From contig JAJQJQ010000008.1 of the NCBI GenBank assembly GCA_028622995.1, positions 6,448,001-6,512,000 on the forward strand: DNA of 64,000 nt. Direction: 5' to 3'. Below the pieces are notes generated by a model. That model searched no databases. It was given only the letters and a program-made list of their open reading frames with translations, and was not told where the DNA came from. The stretch is from Panagrolaimus kolymaensis (taxonomy: Eukaryota > Nematoda > Chromadorea > Rhabditida > Panagrolaimidae). Numbering within the stretch: the first letter of the stretch is position 1; the number at the start of each line of letters is the position of its first letter. The translations under genes and the position numbers were made by a program. Positions 21,752-33,709 of the stretch are shown here, one piece after another.

Positions 21752-23151
21752 ATGCGTTTAATTTCAAAGCTTTTCAAGTTACATTCAAATGGATTAAAAT
21801 TGTTACATACTCATGCATCATCATCGCCATCCTTTGGATTTGTTGTGGATAATGATGGAGTAATTTTTCGTGGAAAGAATGTGCTACCTGGTGTTCATGA
21901 AGCTTTTAAACTTTTGACGGATGAAAATAAGAAATTTCGATTTCCCTTGGTATGTTTTATCTTCTTTTTATACGAGGTTGAAGGTTGTAAATGATCTTAT
22001 TTCAAATATGGTTTAACATTTTTCTTTTTGTTGTTGCATAATTACATCTTTATTTTAGGTATTTCTAACTAATGCTAGTCATTCATTGCGAATATCTCGA
22101 GCTCAACAATTATCAGAAGCTCTTCAAATCGAAATTATGCCATCTCAAATTGTTCTAGCTCATTCACCTCTAAGAATATTCAAAGATCTTCACAATAAGC
22201 ACATACTCATGGTTGGTCAAGGTCCTGTTAAAGAAATTGGTTCCAGCATGGGATTTCAAAAGATTACAACTCTGGATAATTTAGTGACGTTATTTCCTCA
22301 TCTCAATTGCATCAATTTTGAACGACGTCGTCATGATCTTTCAACCATTTCTCAAACTTCATTTGAACCAATTGAAGCAATAGTTATGCTTGGTGCGCCT
22401 CAAAAATGGGAATCAGCACTTCAACTTTTGATCGATGTTTTGATAACCAATGGAAATCCAGCTGCATCAACAATAACCCGTGGCTCTATTGCTCATCCAC
22501 ATCTTCCGATAATTGCTTGCAATCTCGACCTACTTTGGATGGCTGCTGAAGATCAAACACCTTTGCCACGATTTGGTCATGGAATATTTTTGACATGTTT
22601 AGAAACTCTGTATACGAAATTGACTGGATATGAAATTCATTATACAGGTGTACTTGGAAAACCATCAGAAATCAGTTGTTTACATGCAACATATTGTGCT
22701 CAAAAAATGGCTTACGATCTTGGCGTGGACCCTATAGAAACTTTGTATGTTATTGGGTAAGTTTTTTTAAACATTTTATTTTCCACTACAGTACATTATT
22801 TTTAGAGACAATCCTGAATCAGATGTTCTTGGAGCTAATCTTTTCAATCGATACTTGCAAGAAGGTGGAGTTGGCCGATTTGATCATGCTGATTTGAAAC
22901 ATTTGGAAGAAGAAGCTTGGAGTTGTAGCGTCATCAAAAAAGTACGAAAAGTCAAAGAATGTGTTCCTTTCCTTGTTGAATCTGGAGTTTACAATCAAAA
23001 TTGTGAAATGAATGGTTTGATTCGCCCTGTTTCTTTGATGCTGGAAGATATTAGTGAAGAAGAATTGAAAGTGCTACGAACTCCAAAATATGTTGAAAAG
23101 AATTTGCTTGCTGCTGTACAAAGAATTTTGAAAATGCACAATGTATCATGA
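21752..23151 (+). CDS. HDHD5: HAD-superfamily hydrolase, HDHD5/CECR5-like
   Basis: Exons 21752-21949, 22059-22756 and 22806-23151 give 413 residues, matching the usual length of HDHD5 (formerly CECR5). The N-terminus (MRLISKLFKLHSNGLKLL) is basic and amphipathic, in keeping with a mitochondrial signal. The HAD nucleophile motif is FGFVVDNDGVIFRG with D33 and D35. Motif II is VFLTNASHS, immediately after the first intron. The metal-binding motif IV is GDNPESDVLGAN at the start of exon 3. All catalytic elements are therefore present. The family's physiological substrate is not established; members are thought to be mitochondrial phosphatases. It follows the ClC gene by 368 bases on the same strand, though nothing indicates a functional link. 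Confidence 0.88.
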
Positions 23152-23938
23152 AATTGTTAAAATTATGTTTGTATTTGCTTTTTATGTAATAATAAATAAA
23201 ATAATGTGTAAACAATTTGTAACGTTTATGTATGTATTGTATCATGATTCGGACTAAAAAAATACTAACAAACTATCTGCCAAAAGGCACGTTATTTAAC
23301 TTTAATTTTCTTCACCTTACCATCAATAAACCCGGAATATGAGTCTTTGATTCGGTGACCTTTTTTTCTCTCTTCATTTTGTGTTTTTATAAACAAAGAA
23401 TTATCACTATTAAATATTTAATTGAATGAAGTTATGTATGTATCCATTAGGGCGTTTTTATTTAAAAAAAACAACAAATATATACTTTATTTTAAAAATT
23501 AGTTCAATATAAATGTGGTCATGATTGAACGAGAACATTGCTTTTTTAATAATGAGATGACATTAATGAGAAAAAAGGGAGAAAATAAAACATTGAATGA
23601 ATGAATATTGCTTTTTTCGTGTTTTATATGCACTTAAAAATGTGATTCAAAAAACATGAAAAGAAGCAATAATTAATTTCAATGTTAAAAATTTAATAAA
23701 TATGAATTTTGATAATAAAAGAGACTTGTAGGCTTTGCATTTGCTTATTAAAAAATCACAGAAGTTTTAATTCTGTAAAATTTAAATACTACGAACAGCC
23801 AAGAAGCTTACGCAAAGCAAAGAAAAAGACAAACTACCGTATGCTGGAGAACTCTTGAATATATTTTTTTAAAGATCGAAGGATAAAAAATCATTGGAAA
23901 GAGAACAAAATTTTGAGAGAAAACATGAAGAGAAAATA

Positions 23939-23957
23939 GAGAGAGAGAGAGAGAGAG
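23939..23957. repeat. GA dinucleotide microsatellite
   Basis: An uninterrupted run of GA units over 19 bases, followed by GTGTG. Confidence 0.9.
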
Positions 23958-26900
23958 TGTGTCACAATGGCAATGGAGCAGTTAGAGAATTAGATTTACA
24001 ATAAAAAGAACCCTTTAAAATGTTACAATTTTTACCATAAAAATATTTTTTAATCACAACAACTTTAGAAAGAAGGGTTATCGAATCATTAGTGAACAAA
24101 AAAGAAAAATTGTTACAAACTTAGAATGCACGAAAGTTTTTTTCGATAAACTTTTTTATTTATATCACAGAAGAAAATTCAGGCGTAAAACAAAATTTAA
24201 AAGCCATAAAAGTGTCTCGACATAATAAACTTTGAAAGTATCAAATATCACAAAGCACGATGTGGTAATGATGTTGCTTTACCACAAAATCTTCTTAACA
24301 CTTTTATAAACTTTTAAAGATTGAATTAAACTAACATTATTTAATAAAAATGATTGAGCACGCACTTCCTTTTCAGGATCATGGAACTTTTTTGCTTTTA
24401 TCTTCTTTCGAAGAATCAAAAGCCTAAAAAGTTTTTATGTGGTGTTAAATAGAACTAACAGAAGTTAAAAAAAGGATAATAAAATTAAAGAAAAAACAAT
24501 CTAGCATTAGAGCCGCCAAGAATATCCCTTGAGTTGTGTGTATTTATTTAAATACAAACATCGGAGATCGTGGAAAGTTCTCAAAGACGGCTAATAAAAA
24601 GTTACCAATGCTTTTGCTGTTATTTTTTTGTTTGTTGGAAAAATATAACTTAAATCGAGAGTATTAGAAAAATCTGAATTATATATAACTCTTGATGAAT
24701 GAAAAAATAATTAGGAATTATTCTACGAAACATATACATATGAAAGACGACGATGGCTTTAAAAAAAGTTTTTTGATTGAGAAAAGTTTTGGAAGAATTT
24801 AATATTTTTTTGAGAACGCATTTTTGAGAGATGAAAAAAGACTTTTTAAAAAATGAGAACTATCAAAGAAGATTGGGTAAGAAATTGTCGATAATTATTT
24901 TTTTAGAATCATGTGTTTTACTTGAATTTTTGAGATGCTATACGAAATTTTTGTAGCTTTTAAGTTGATAAGTGTAAATTGAGAAGGAGAGAGAATGGAA
25001 GGTGGTGGCCATGTACAACATTTTTTTTACACCAGTTGCTTTATTATTTTTGTGCCATTATTGAGTTAAACCTAAAAACCAATTTTCATTAACATAAGTA
25101 CGATGATTACAAACTAGTAAATGACGGCATTTTGAAATATTGACAGATTGTTTTGAATTTTTTGATTTAAAAATAGTAAAATAAAATTTAAAAGCACTTT
25201 ACAGCAAAAAATAAAACTATCAAAAACATTTTTTGTTTCCAAATGCTTTGCTATTTTAAAGCATTTATTATTATTGGATTCCATTTATCTTTCTAACTTC
25301 CGCTTTACATTTATCTTATCTCTCTACCGCTGCTGCGACGCGCCACTGTTATAACATTCCACAATGTTTTGTCGAGTTTTTTTCTTTATCTCTTTTGTTT
25401 TGATCCAAATTAAAATAGTTTTAAAGTTAAACCTGTTTTTTTTTTGTTGCTGCAATGAAAGAGTTTAGCTGAAAAACATCCGTTTTCTAATTTGCTTTTT
25501 TTGCGCTAAGATCACGCGAATTTCGATATTATTCAAAGTATTATTTTTTTCTTTTCCATGTTTTGTGGCCCTTGAAAAAAAATAAAGTTCCGGCTTAGAA
25601 AATCAAGCTTATAACAGATTAATGGCGTAAAAAAGTGGAAGGAATCGGTCGCAAATTGTGAGGGAGGAAAGAGATTTGCGCCGATTTATTGAAATGGGGA
25701 AAAAAATTTCAACCAAAAAATACAAGTTTCTCTGAATATATTTATGAATTAATAATTAAGCGGCTTAAATTCGTTTTTTGTTTTGTTTTTTATTTGAAAA
25801 CTCAACATGGTTTTTTGATTTGGAATCAATAATATTTTTTTTGCTTCGTAAAGTGCAAAATTAGAAGTCGGTCATTGAAAGCTAAAAATGAACTCACTTT
25901 TAAATGAAAAAAATTAGGTGACGTTTTAAAGGTTAAAATTTAATTGGCTTTAATCATGTTGAGAAAAAAGATTTGTCCTTCGATAGGTGTGTTTTATAAT
26001 GAATGGGTCAAAGTGACAAATTGATGTTGCGTGTGTTTGATTACCCTTGGCTTGAGAAGCACCGATGAATGTGGTTACATCTGAAAATCAACGTGTTAAC
26101 TAAATTTTTTTACTAAATATAAAAATCCAACACAATCCTTTCTTTTTAAAAAACGCCTTAAAAAAATAGAGAGAGAAAAAGAATTCCAAACGTGAAAAAT
26201 AAAGCAAAAGCGTTCGTTTTTTGCGACGTAAAATTTTTTTAAAAATGAAAACGGGGCATTGCCTCTCATTCTTCTTTTTTTTCAATCGAATACAAAAAAA
26301 CAACAAGAAAAAGCGTCACAAAACGAGAAAGAAAAAAAGAAGAGAGACCATCGAAACGCGTTTCGTCGTATTTTTTTTAAACGTGAAACTTATAGATGGA
26401 TGGAAGAAAGCAGAAAAAAAGAGGAGAAAGAATCAGTCAGGATGGATGGTTGGATGGAAAAATTGAATCATAAATTTTATTTTTTCATGAAAAAAAAAAT
26501 GCTGACGAAAAAGAATCATCATAATTTTTTATTTAATATTTTAAAAAAGAAAAAATGGTGATAATTGACTTTTTTCTGGAGGCGGGAAAGATTGGTAATA
26601 AAATGAAGCAACAAAAAACAAACGCCTACAACATTTTTTGCTTTGTTTGAATTTTATAAAAGGTGTTATAACAATAATAATAGATAGATGGGAATGAGAC
26701 AGAGATTGGAGGAGGAGGATGAATGAGTGGAAAAAGGGATTTAGTCAGAGAATGACCTTTTTTTCGAGGAGTGGGTGTTGTTGAAAGTTTATTTATAACA
26801 AAGTTGTAAAAATGTCAGAATATGATATTTTCCAAAATCCTTAACACTCTATCACCAAAATAAAATCATTGGTCTAGCAGAAATTTTGTTTAAAATTAAA

Positions 26901-29900
26901 AAGTAATAATGAATTCAAAAATTATAAATATTTTTTCATAACTTTCTTTTTTCTAAATATCATTTGAATAAGGTCAAGTGCCTTCCTATTTAATAAATAA
27001 ATAAAATGAGAACAGTAACATTCTGTCATCTCAGTGGCTCGCTCGGACTGCCGTCGTCACCGCCCTCTTTCGCGCATTAGTAACGTCGTGGTGGTAGAAA
27101 ACGGAAAGAAAATGAGATTCATTTTATCAATTAGTTTTGATCAGTAAACAATGAAGACTAATGAGGGTAATAAATAATCCGAAAGTTTAAAGTTGTCAAT
27201 CAAGAAGGAAGTTTTTTTGTACGAATTCACAAAAATGGATGCTAAAATAATATACTTAATAAAATATTTTAACGACATTTTTAGAGGTATAAATAATTCT
27301 TTGGGGAGATTTAAAAATGATAAAAAAGTTTAACAAGAAATACGATTAACCAATATGCATATACTTCATAGTTCTAAAAGTTTGGAAAAAAATAAACAAC
27401 TTTCTTAAACTCATGATTTTGGATTCATAACATTAAAATCTGCTGATTTAAACTGCTGATGGATTAAGAAATTTCTATTATATAAAAAAAAAGAAACCAG
27501 AAACATCTTTTAGTTTCAAAAGAATTCAAAACAAATAACTTTGATTTCAAGCAACAAAAAAAGTTAATTTAATTTTCTCAAAACGCAGATAAGAAAATCA
27601 TTCAAAATTACTCCATTTTTTAGTTTAATGTTCACAATCAAGAAACAACAACCATCATTAAATGGTCTTAAAATCGTTGGGTTTGTTGGTGATTTCTAAG
27701 CCGATTTGATATTAAAAAAACCACAAAACAACACTTTCAATCACCACATTTAAAAAAAAGACAAAATACATTTTTTCTCTCTCGTTCGAATCTCCTCCTG
27801 CTTACTCTTTTTCATCATCAAACATCCTGTCACTCATTTTTTTTATCTAATCTTTTACTTTTTGAAGAAAATATTCCGGCATAATTTTTTGTTGCGCAAA
27901 AAAATGACTTATTTCCGCTTCCTTTTAATTATCAAAAAGAGAAAAAAGCTTTCTAATTTACCGTCACAAAAATAACTCACTCAAGCTTTGCAATATTTTA
28001 TCATCAAGCGTTCAATCTCCGCTACATCCACTCATTTTCACATCACCTCATCGGAGGGCAAGTCAGTCAGTCATTCAAACACAAAAGTGCCGATGCCGCT
28101 TATTGATGCGATGTAAAAAAACTTGCCGACAAAAAAAAAACCAAAAAAATGTCATGTCCAGTTTTAGAGATCCTTTAGTGACGGTTTTCATAAAATTGAA
28201 TTTTACAAAAAGGTTTTTTATTTGATTAAAAAAATACAATTGCGCGATTGCACTCTTTTTTCGTTTGCCGCAAGCAAAAAAAAAAAGAGTTTTGTACTTT
28301 TTTTCTTTAAAAAAACGTAAAAAAACTAAATCTGAAAATGTCAAAAAGAAAAGAATGTCAAGAAAATGTTAGAAGGAAAAAATTGACCCATAAAAGAAAG
28401 ATATGTATGTATATTTTTTTCAAGCAAATCAGATGAGAAAAAAAAGTTTGGTGACCGCAATTAAAAAAAGGACAAAATAACATTTCTCGAAAGTCAATCA
28501 TGTTTAATTTCAAATTTAAAAAAAACAGGTTAATTAGAGTTTGGGCGAGAAAGAAAGAGATTCGAAATGATATTGATGAAAATAAAACATGGCGAAAAAA
28601 AAGTTTGTAACTATTTTGTTTTATTAGAAATTTGGGTAGTGATGATGATAGTGTGGAACAGTATGATGAAAATATCATGAAATTCTGTAACCCTTACCGC
28701 CAAAATATGAAACGTATTTTTTCTAATCGATGGAGCGCATTTTCATTTCAAGTGGTGGAGAAATCTTCTTTAAATATGTGTTTGAAGATAGCAAGCAATA
28801 TTTGAGAACTCACAACCTTCCACGCTCCAAAAGCTATGCACTGCTTCTATCAAAGCCTCATCAAGTTCTTTAAAAACCCGGCGATGTTTCATTTTTAAGG
28901 ACTAATTATCGAGAAAAAGACATTCACTCCAAAAAACATAAAAGCATTAAAATAATAAAACGAAAAACGTCAATCATTAAGATCCTCTTTCATCTCAATT
29001 TTAAGGAGCTTAAAAAAGTCATAAAATTTAATTTGGCTGTAGTCTTTCGTCTTTCAGCCGTTTTTTTATGTAGAAACAAAAAACAATAATGAATGACAGA
29101 TTTCAATCAGTCTTCTTTTTTATTTTATTAACGGACATTTGAGACAACACTAAAACGGAGGAACTTTAATTACGCAGTTTTTTTTGAATGACATCCTCGT
29201 GGAAGTTGTCTATCAAATGATAAGGGTATAAGGGTTGTTAATGCACTTATGGAAAGAGTGATTTTGGATCAAAGTTTTTGTTTCTGATGTTTAACTGGCT
29301 ATAGTACTATCTGATGGACATGGACTTGCTTTCAGATCAATTATATTTTTGTTAAAAGACACGAAAAGAAAATCATCAATTTTAAATACACATAATTAGT
29401 GTAAGAGGATGATGACGTACATCAAAAAATGTTTAAAAAAAAGCAAACTCAACGCAAAAAAATGAGTCATCGATGAAAAAAAATGAGTTGGCTGGAAAAG
29501 AAAAATTCACGACATTGATGCTGACAAAAAAAATGAGAGAAAAGAACACTTGCAAAAAAAACCCAAAATATGTTCAGCGTCCATATGTATGTATATATGG
29601 TGGTATTTAGCCTCCCACAAAATAAACAATAATCCTTTTTATAGATTTTTAAAACCATTTGATGGCCTCAAAATTTTACGTCTTTAAAAGGACCACCACT
29701 ATGTTTATTGATTTTATCTCGAAAATGGAAGCATCGAATGGATTTCTTAAAATTATGTTTAAACCCGATAAAAAATATAAAAGAAATACTTCATATGCCA
29801 GCGATTTCAAACTCAAATGATTAAACAAAATATTTCGCGAAGAGTTGTTTCCTTTCACCGATCAAAGCTTCCAATTGACGATGATACTTACTTTATTCGA

Positions 29901-32183
29901 CCACAAGATGGATTATCGACAAACATTGATTAAGATTTGAAAAGAAAAAAAACTAAAAAAACCTCAAGACATTTTTATTTTTCGCTTTTAGTTGTTTGAG
30001 ATTGTTTGGGAGAGATACCTTTTTTTCTAAAGTGATGATTATTTTAAGTCAGTTGACCGACCTTTTCATCCTAAAACCACCACAAACGCAACCACAACCA
30101 TCAACATCGACATCACTAGCTTCGTGTGCTTATTTCTTTCCTTTTTTTGTTTGAAACATTAAAACAAGTAGCACACACATATATAACAAGCAATTGACTA
30201 TATTCTTTTTTCTCTCTCAAAAATCGTTTCATTTTTTGTTTTGTTTCTGCTTTTCAAAGCGTGATGATTGGCGGTGGCTGAGGCGCTGGTGGAAATGAGC
30301 GAGCGAGCATGATGAAGTCAAAGCTTGACGCAAAAAAATCATTGACTACTTTTTTGATTTTGAATGACTGAACAACGAGAAAAGAAAAAAATATAAAAAA
30401 AAGCTTTGTTTAAAAGCAAACAAGCAAAAGTCCGAAAAAATATATATAATATTAGAAGGGCAAAATGGGCACCTGTTTTTGAGGATTGCTGGAGGAAGAA
30501 AGAGCTCAGGAAGAGTGATAAGAAGAAAAGAAAAACACAACAAACATGATTTCTTGTTTTGATAAAAAGAAACAAGAAGTTGAAGATTATGGAGTTGGAA
30601 AGTATGTTAAAAGGCCCGTGAACATAAAGGGGTAATTATTCTGTGTGGCTTGTTTACATAAGTTAAGAGAATCTGTAATTTTAACTTTAAAGTTTTAGAG
30701 AAAAATCAAAAAAAACGTGCCATAATTCAAAAGAAAAGTTAACTAACAAAAAATAAAAAATGAGTTCATTTTCTCAACCGCCACATAAGACTAAACCCAT
30801 TAAATTGTCATCACTAATTTGTATCATTGATCAAAAGAATAAACACCATCGAACATTTTTTCATTTCTCTAATTAAAAACAATTTGTTAAAAAAAATTCT
30901 TATTATTTTTAGAAAAGTCACACACACCCAAAATGAATATCAAAACCGGAAAAAGTAAAAAAATTAAATAGATGGTCTTTTGGTAATATACCACATTTTT
31001 TCTTTTTGAAGAAAACAACAAAAAATTTTATGGTTGTTATTAGCTGAATTGAAATAATGGTGTTTTTGATTGAAAGTGAGAAAACGTGAAAAACAATCAT
31101 TAACTTATTTCAGTATAACCTTTTCTATGATTCATAAATCATCAAAAAAGCACACGAGATAACCCAAATAACAAATAATGTGAAAATGTTTTGCATTGTT
31201 TAGTAAGTAAAAAAAAAATGGACATTCAAAATGGTTGATCACACACAAAGAAAAGTTTTTTTCTTCACAAAAATAAAGTCAAAGAAGTAGTTTTTTTACT
31301 TCCTTCTCACCTCAAAAAAAAACAAATATTCGTTCATTCATCGTTGAAAAAAAAGGACGTTAAATAATGTAAGAAAAATAAACGACAAGAGAGATTAAGA
31401 AAATTCACTTCATACAGAGATGTGCAGTTTAAAACTTGTCAAAGAAAAAAGTAGTTGAGTATGGTTATAATAAATACAAAAAAACGAGATAAAGTTAAAA
31501 CAAAAATGAAAGTTTCTGATAATTATAATTAATGTGTTTCTTCGTTTTCTGCTTTTTATTAGCACTGAATTAGATAAAAAAATAATTATGCCTTGACCAT
31601 CTTGGTTATTTATTCAATATGCAGCATAGCTTTTTTTTATAATTAATAGCAGAGTAAATTCTTTATTTTATAAAGAGGTGCCTTTCTTCCAATCTTAAAC
31701 TCGACTACTAATCAAATCAACTCTAATTTTAATGTTGTAATTATCCTTCAATCAAAAATCCAATGTAAGAAAAGGATTAAACATAAAAAAACATTAAAAT
31801 TTAACAAATCAAAAAATCGTCATCATCTTGGAAGTCATTGAATTGCAACTTCAACAAAAGATTAAACGAATTTTGAATATACCTTATTCTTGTAACGAAA
31901 GCCACCTTTTTACGGTATCTCTAAGCAATGAAGCGGCAAAAAAAAAATGACCTGCAAAAAATTGTTGATTCGCTTTTGTCAAAAAAAAAATTTCTGTTTC
32001 ATTTTATTCCTGTCTTTTTTTCATTCCATTTTTCCCTTTTGAAGAATTAACTAAACATATTTCCGTTACTCCAAACGTTTATTCCATTTCTCTTAAAAAA
32101 ACTATCCGTGCTCGCCGTATAAAATTATTCGTGCTCGTTTTTTACTCACCTATTTTTTACCAATAGTTCACTTATGTATAAAT

Positions 32184-32195
32184 TTTATTTTTTAG
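32184..32195 (+). promoter_or_regulatory. Probable trans-splice acceptor of the AT-hook gene
   Basis: A T-rich run ending in TTTTTTAG at 32195 lies 17 bases before the ATG of the AT-hook gene. The short leader suggests spliced-leader addition. Confidence 0.45.
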
Positions 32196-32212
32196 TCACG
32201 TAATTTCCAATC

Positions 32213-32965
32213 ATGGCTAGATCTAACCAAGTAGCGCGCAAGAAGAAGGCATCTAAGCAACCTCAAGCGGTTGTCGAAGAAGATGAAAATCATGAAAATG
32301 ATCCTTTGCCTCCGTTATCTGATGAAGAAGAACAACCCGAACAAGAATCTGGTGGCAGCAACGAAGAACTGGAAGAAACTTCTAAGAAAAACAATGCTAA
32401 AGCTGGAAAGAAAACTGCTCGTGGTAAGAAAGCTTCTGCTACCGAAAACGACGATGATGATGAATCTGCTGGCGAAGATGAACATGAAGAAGCAGAAGAA
32501 GTCAAACAACCTAAGAAGAAGGCTGGTGGCAAGAAAGGAAACGTTGCTGAAGCTGCTAATGGAGATTCTGAAGAACCTGCACCAAAGAAACGTCGTGGTC
32601 GTCCTTCAAAGAAAAAAGCTGGTCTTCCTTCTGATGGAAACAAAACTCGTGAAAATGATCCTTTGGCTCCGTCTACCGATGAAGAAGAACAAGTCGAACA
32701 AGAATCTGGCGGCAGCAACGAAGACTCCGAAGAAACTTCAAAGAAAAAGAACGCAAGAGCTGGTACTGGAAAGAAAAATGTTCCTGGTAAAAAAAGAAAC
32801 GGTGATGAAGCAGCTAATGGCGATTCTGAAGAACCTGCACCAAAGAAACCTCGTGGTCGTCCTTCAAAGAAGAAATCTGATCCTCCTATGGAAGAAGGAG
32901 ATGTCGAAGAAGCTCAACCTGCTCCAACTAAGAGAGGTCCAGGTCGTCCAAAGACTGTAAAATAA
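32213..32965 (+). CDS. AT-hook nuclear protein (HMGA-like) with internal duplication
   Basis: One exon encodes 250 highly charged residues without a folded domain. Three AT-hook-type motifs are visible: KRRGRPSKKK (about 126-135), KPRGRPSKKK (about 212-221) and KRGPGRPK (about 240-247). Such motifs bind the minor groove of AT-rich DNA, so it is probably an architectural chromatin protein in the nucleus. Acidic Glu/Asp-rich stretches alternate with Lys-rich stretches. Two blocks are duplicated: ENDPL.P..DEEEQ.EQESGGSNE (starts near 28 and 147) and AANGDSEEPAPKK (near 114 and 200). The duplication is also clear in the DNA. Codon use is GC-richer and more biased than in neighbours, hinting at high expression. 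The open frames overlapping it on both strands are shadows. Confidence 0.85.
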   Translation: MARSNQVARKKKASKQPQAVVEEDENHENDPLPPLSDEEEQPEQESGGSNEELEETSKKNNAKAGKKTARGKKASATENDDDDESAGEDEHEEAEEVKQPKKKAGGKKGNVAEAANGDSEEPAPKKRRGRPSKKKAGLPSDGNKTRENDPLAPSTDEEEQVEQESGGSNEDSEETSKKKNARAGTGKKNVPGKKRNGDEAANGDSEEPAPKKPRGRPSKKKSDPPMEEGDVEEAQPAPTKRGPGRPKTVK

Positions 32966-33709
32966 ATCCCTCATTTTTACCATTATTTTTCTGTTGTTTT
33001 TCTTGATTGTTTTGCTTTTGTGAATAAATTTTTTGTTGAATAAAGTTTTTTCTCTTGATTATGTGACTTTTGAACAAATTTGCGGAAATCTTTGGAAAAA
33101 AGATATTTCGATGCAGTAGCTTTTATTGAAGAAAAATAAAGCAGGTTTAGTTAAAGTTTTATGTAAATGAACATAATGGCGATGATAAATGAGGAGAGTG
33201 AGACCATTCAAAGAACCAAAAGATGGATTTTAGTATTTAGCAACAAAGTAAATGTTTGCAAGGTTTTATCTTCTAACCAAAATTAACCTTTTTTGCATTC
33301 GTAAATGCACTTTCACTTTTTTTGAAGGGAGATCGATATGGTTTTGCGATGGTTTAAACAATCTATTGTTTTTAAAAGCTTTAGCTTACAAATTTATCAT
33401 ACTCTTGTTTGTTTAATTTGGTTTTCTCACAAATTTTTTGTTTATCTTTACAAATTAATTTTCTCGCTATTTGTGTCGCACTTTTCATTATTATTTTATT
33501 ATTATTACGGAAGTAAATATAGTAGTCTAATTAATTTGTAAGAAAAAATATATATTATATGGTGAAAGAATGAAAGATCACAGTATGATTTAGATTTAGA
33601 AGAAACAAATAAATTGTTGAATGATTATTTAAAATTGGGTTTTATTTATGTATCTTTGAATAGAGGAAAGCTGAAAGATCGCAGGAGGATGAGAGATGAA
33701 GAAAAAAGC
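32966..33709. other. Intergenic between convergent genes
   Basis: 3' flanks of the AT-hook gene (+) and the zinc-finger gene (-). AATAAA signals occur near 33023 and 33041. The open frame at 33338-33541 is Phe/Ile/Leu-rich and unsupported. Confidence 0.4.

Larger units (their letters stand above)
23152..32212. other. 9-kb stretch with no recognisable gene
   Basis: AT-rich throughout, dominated by poly-A/poly-T tracts. The open frames (for example 26221-26466, 28358-28678) consist of Lys/Phe/Ile-rich, composition-driven sequence with no domain. A GA microsatellite lies at 23939-23957. A small, less AT-rich patch at about 27040-27090 has CGTCGTCACCG-type words. Either an intergenic regulatory region or large introns or untranslated regions with tiny exons I cannot see. 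Confidence 0.45.

Noticed and set aside
26221..26561. Lys/Arg-rich open frames
   Set aside because: They follow the poly-A tracts and overlap other open frames on both strands. Composition only.
32290..32718. 142-codon antisense frame, Ser/Phe-rich
   Set aside because: Shadow of the AT-hook gene, whose codon bias keeps the opposite strand open.
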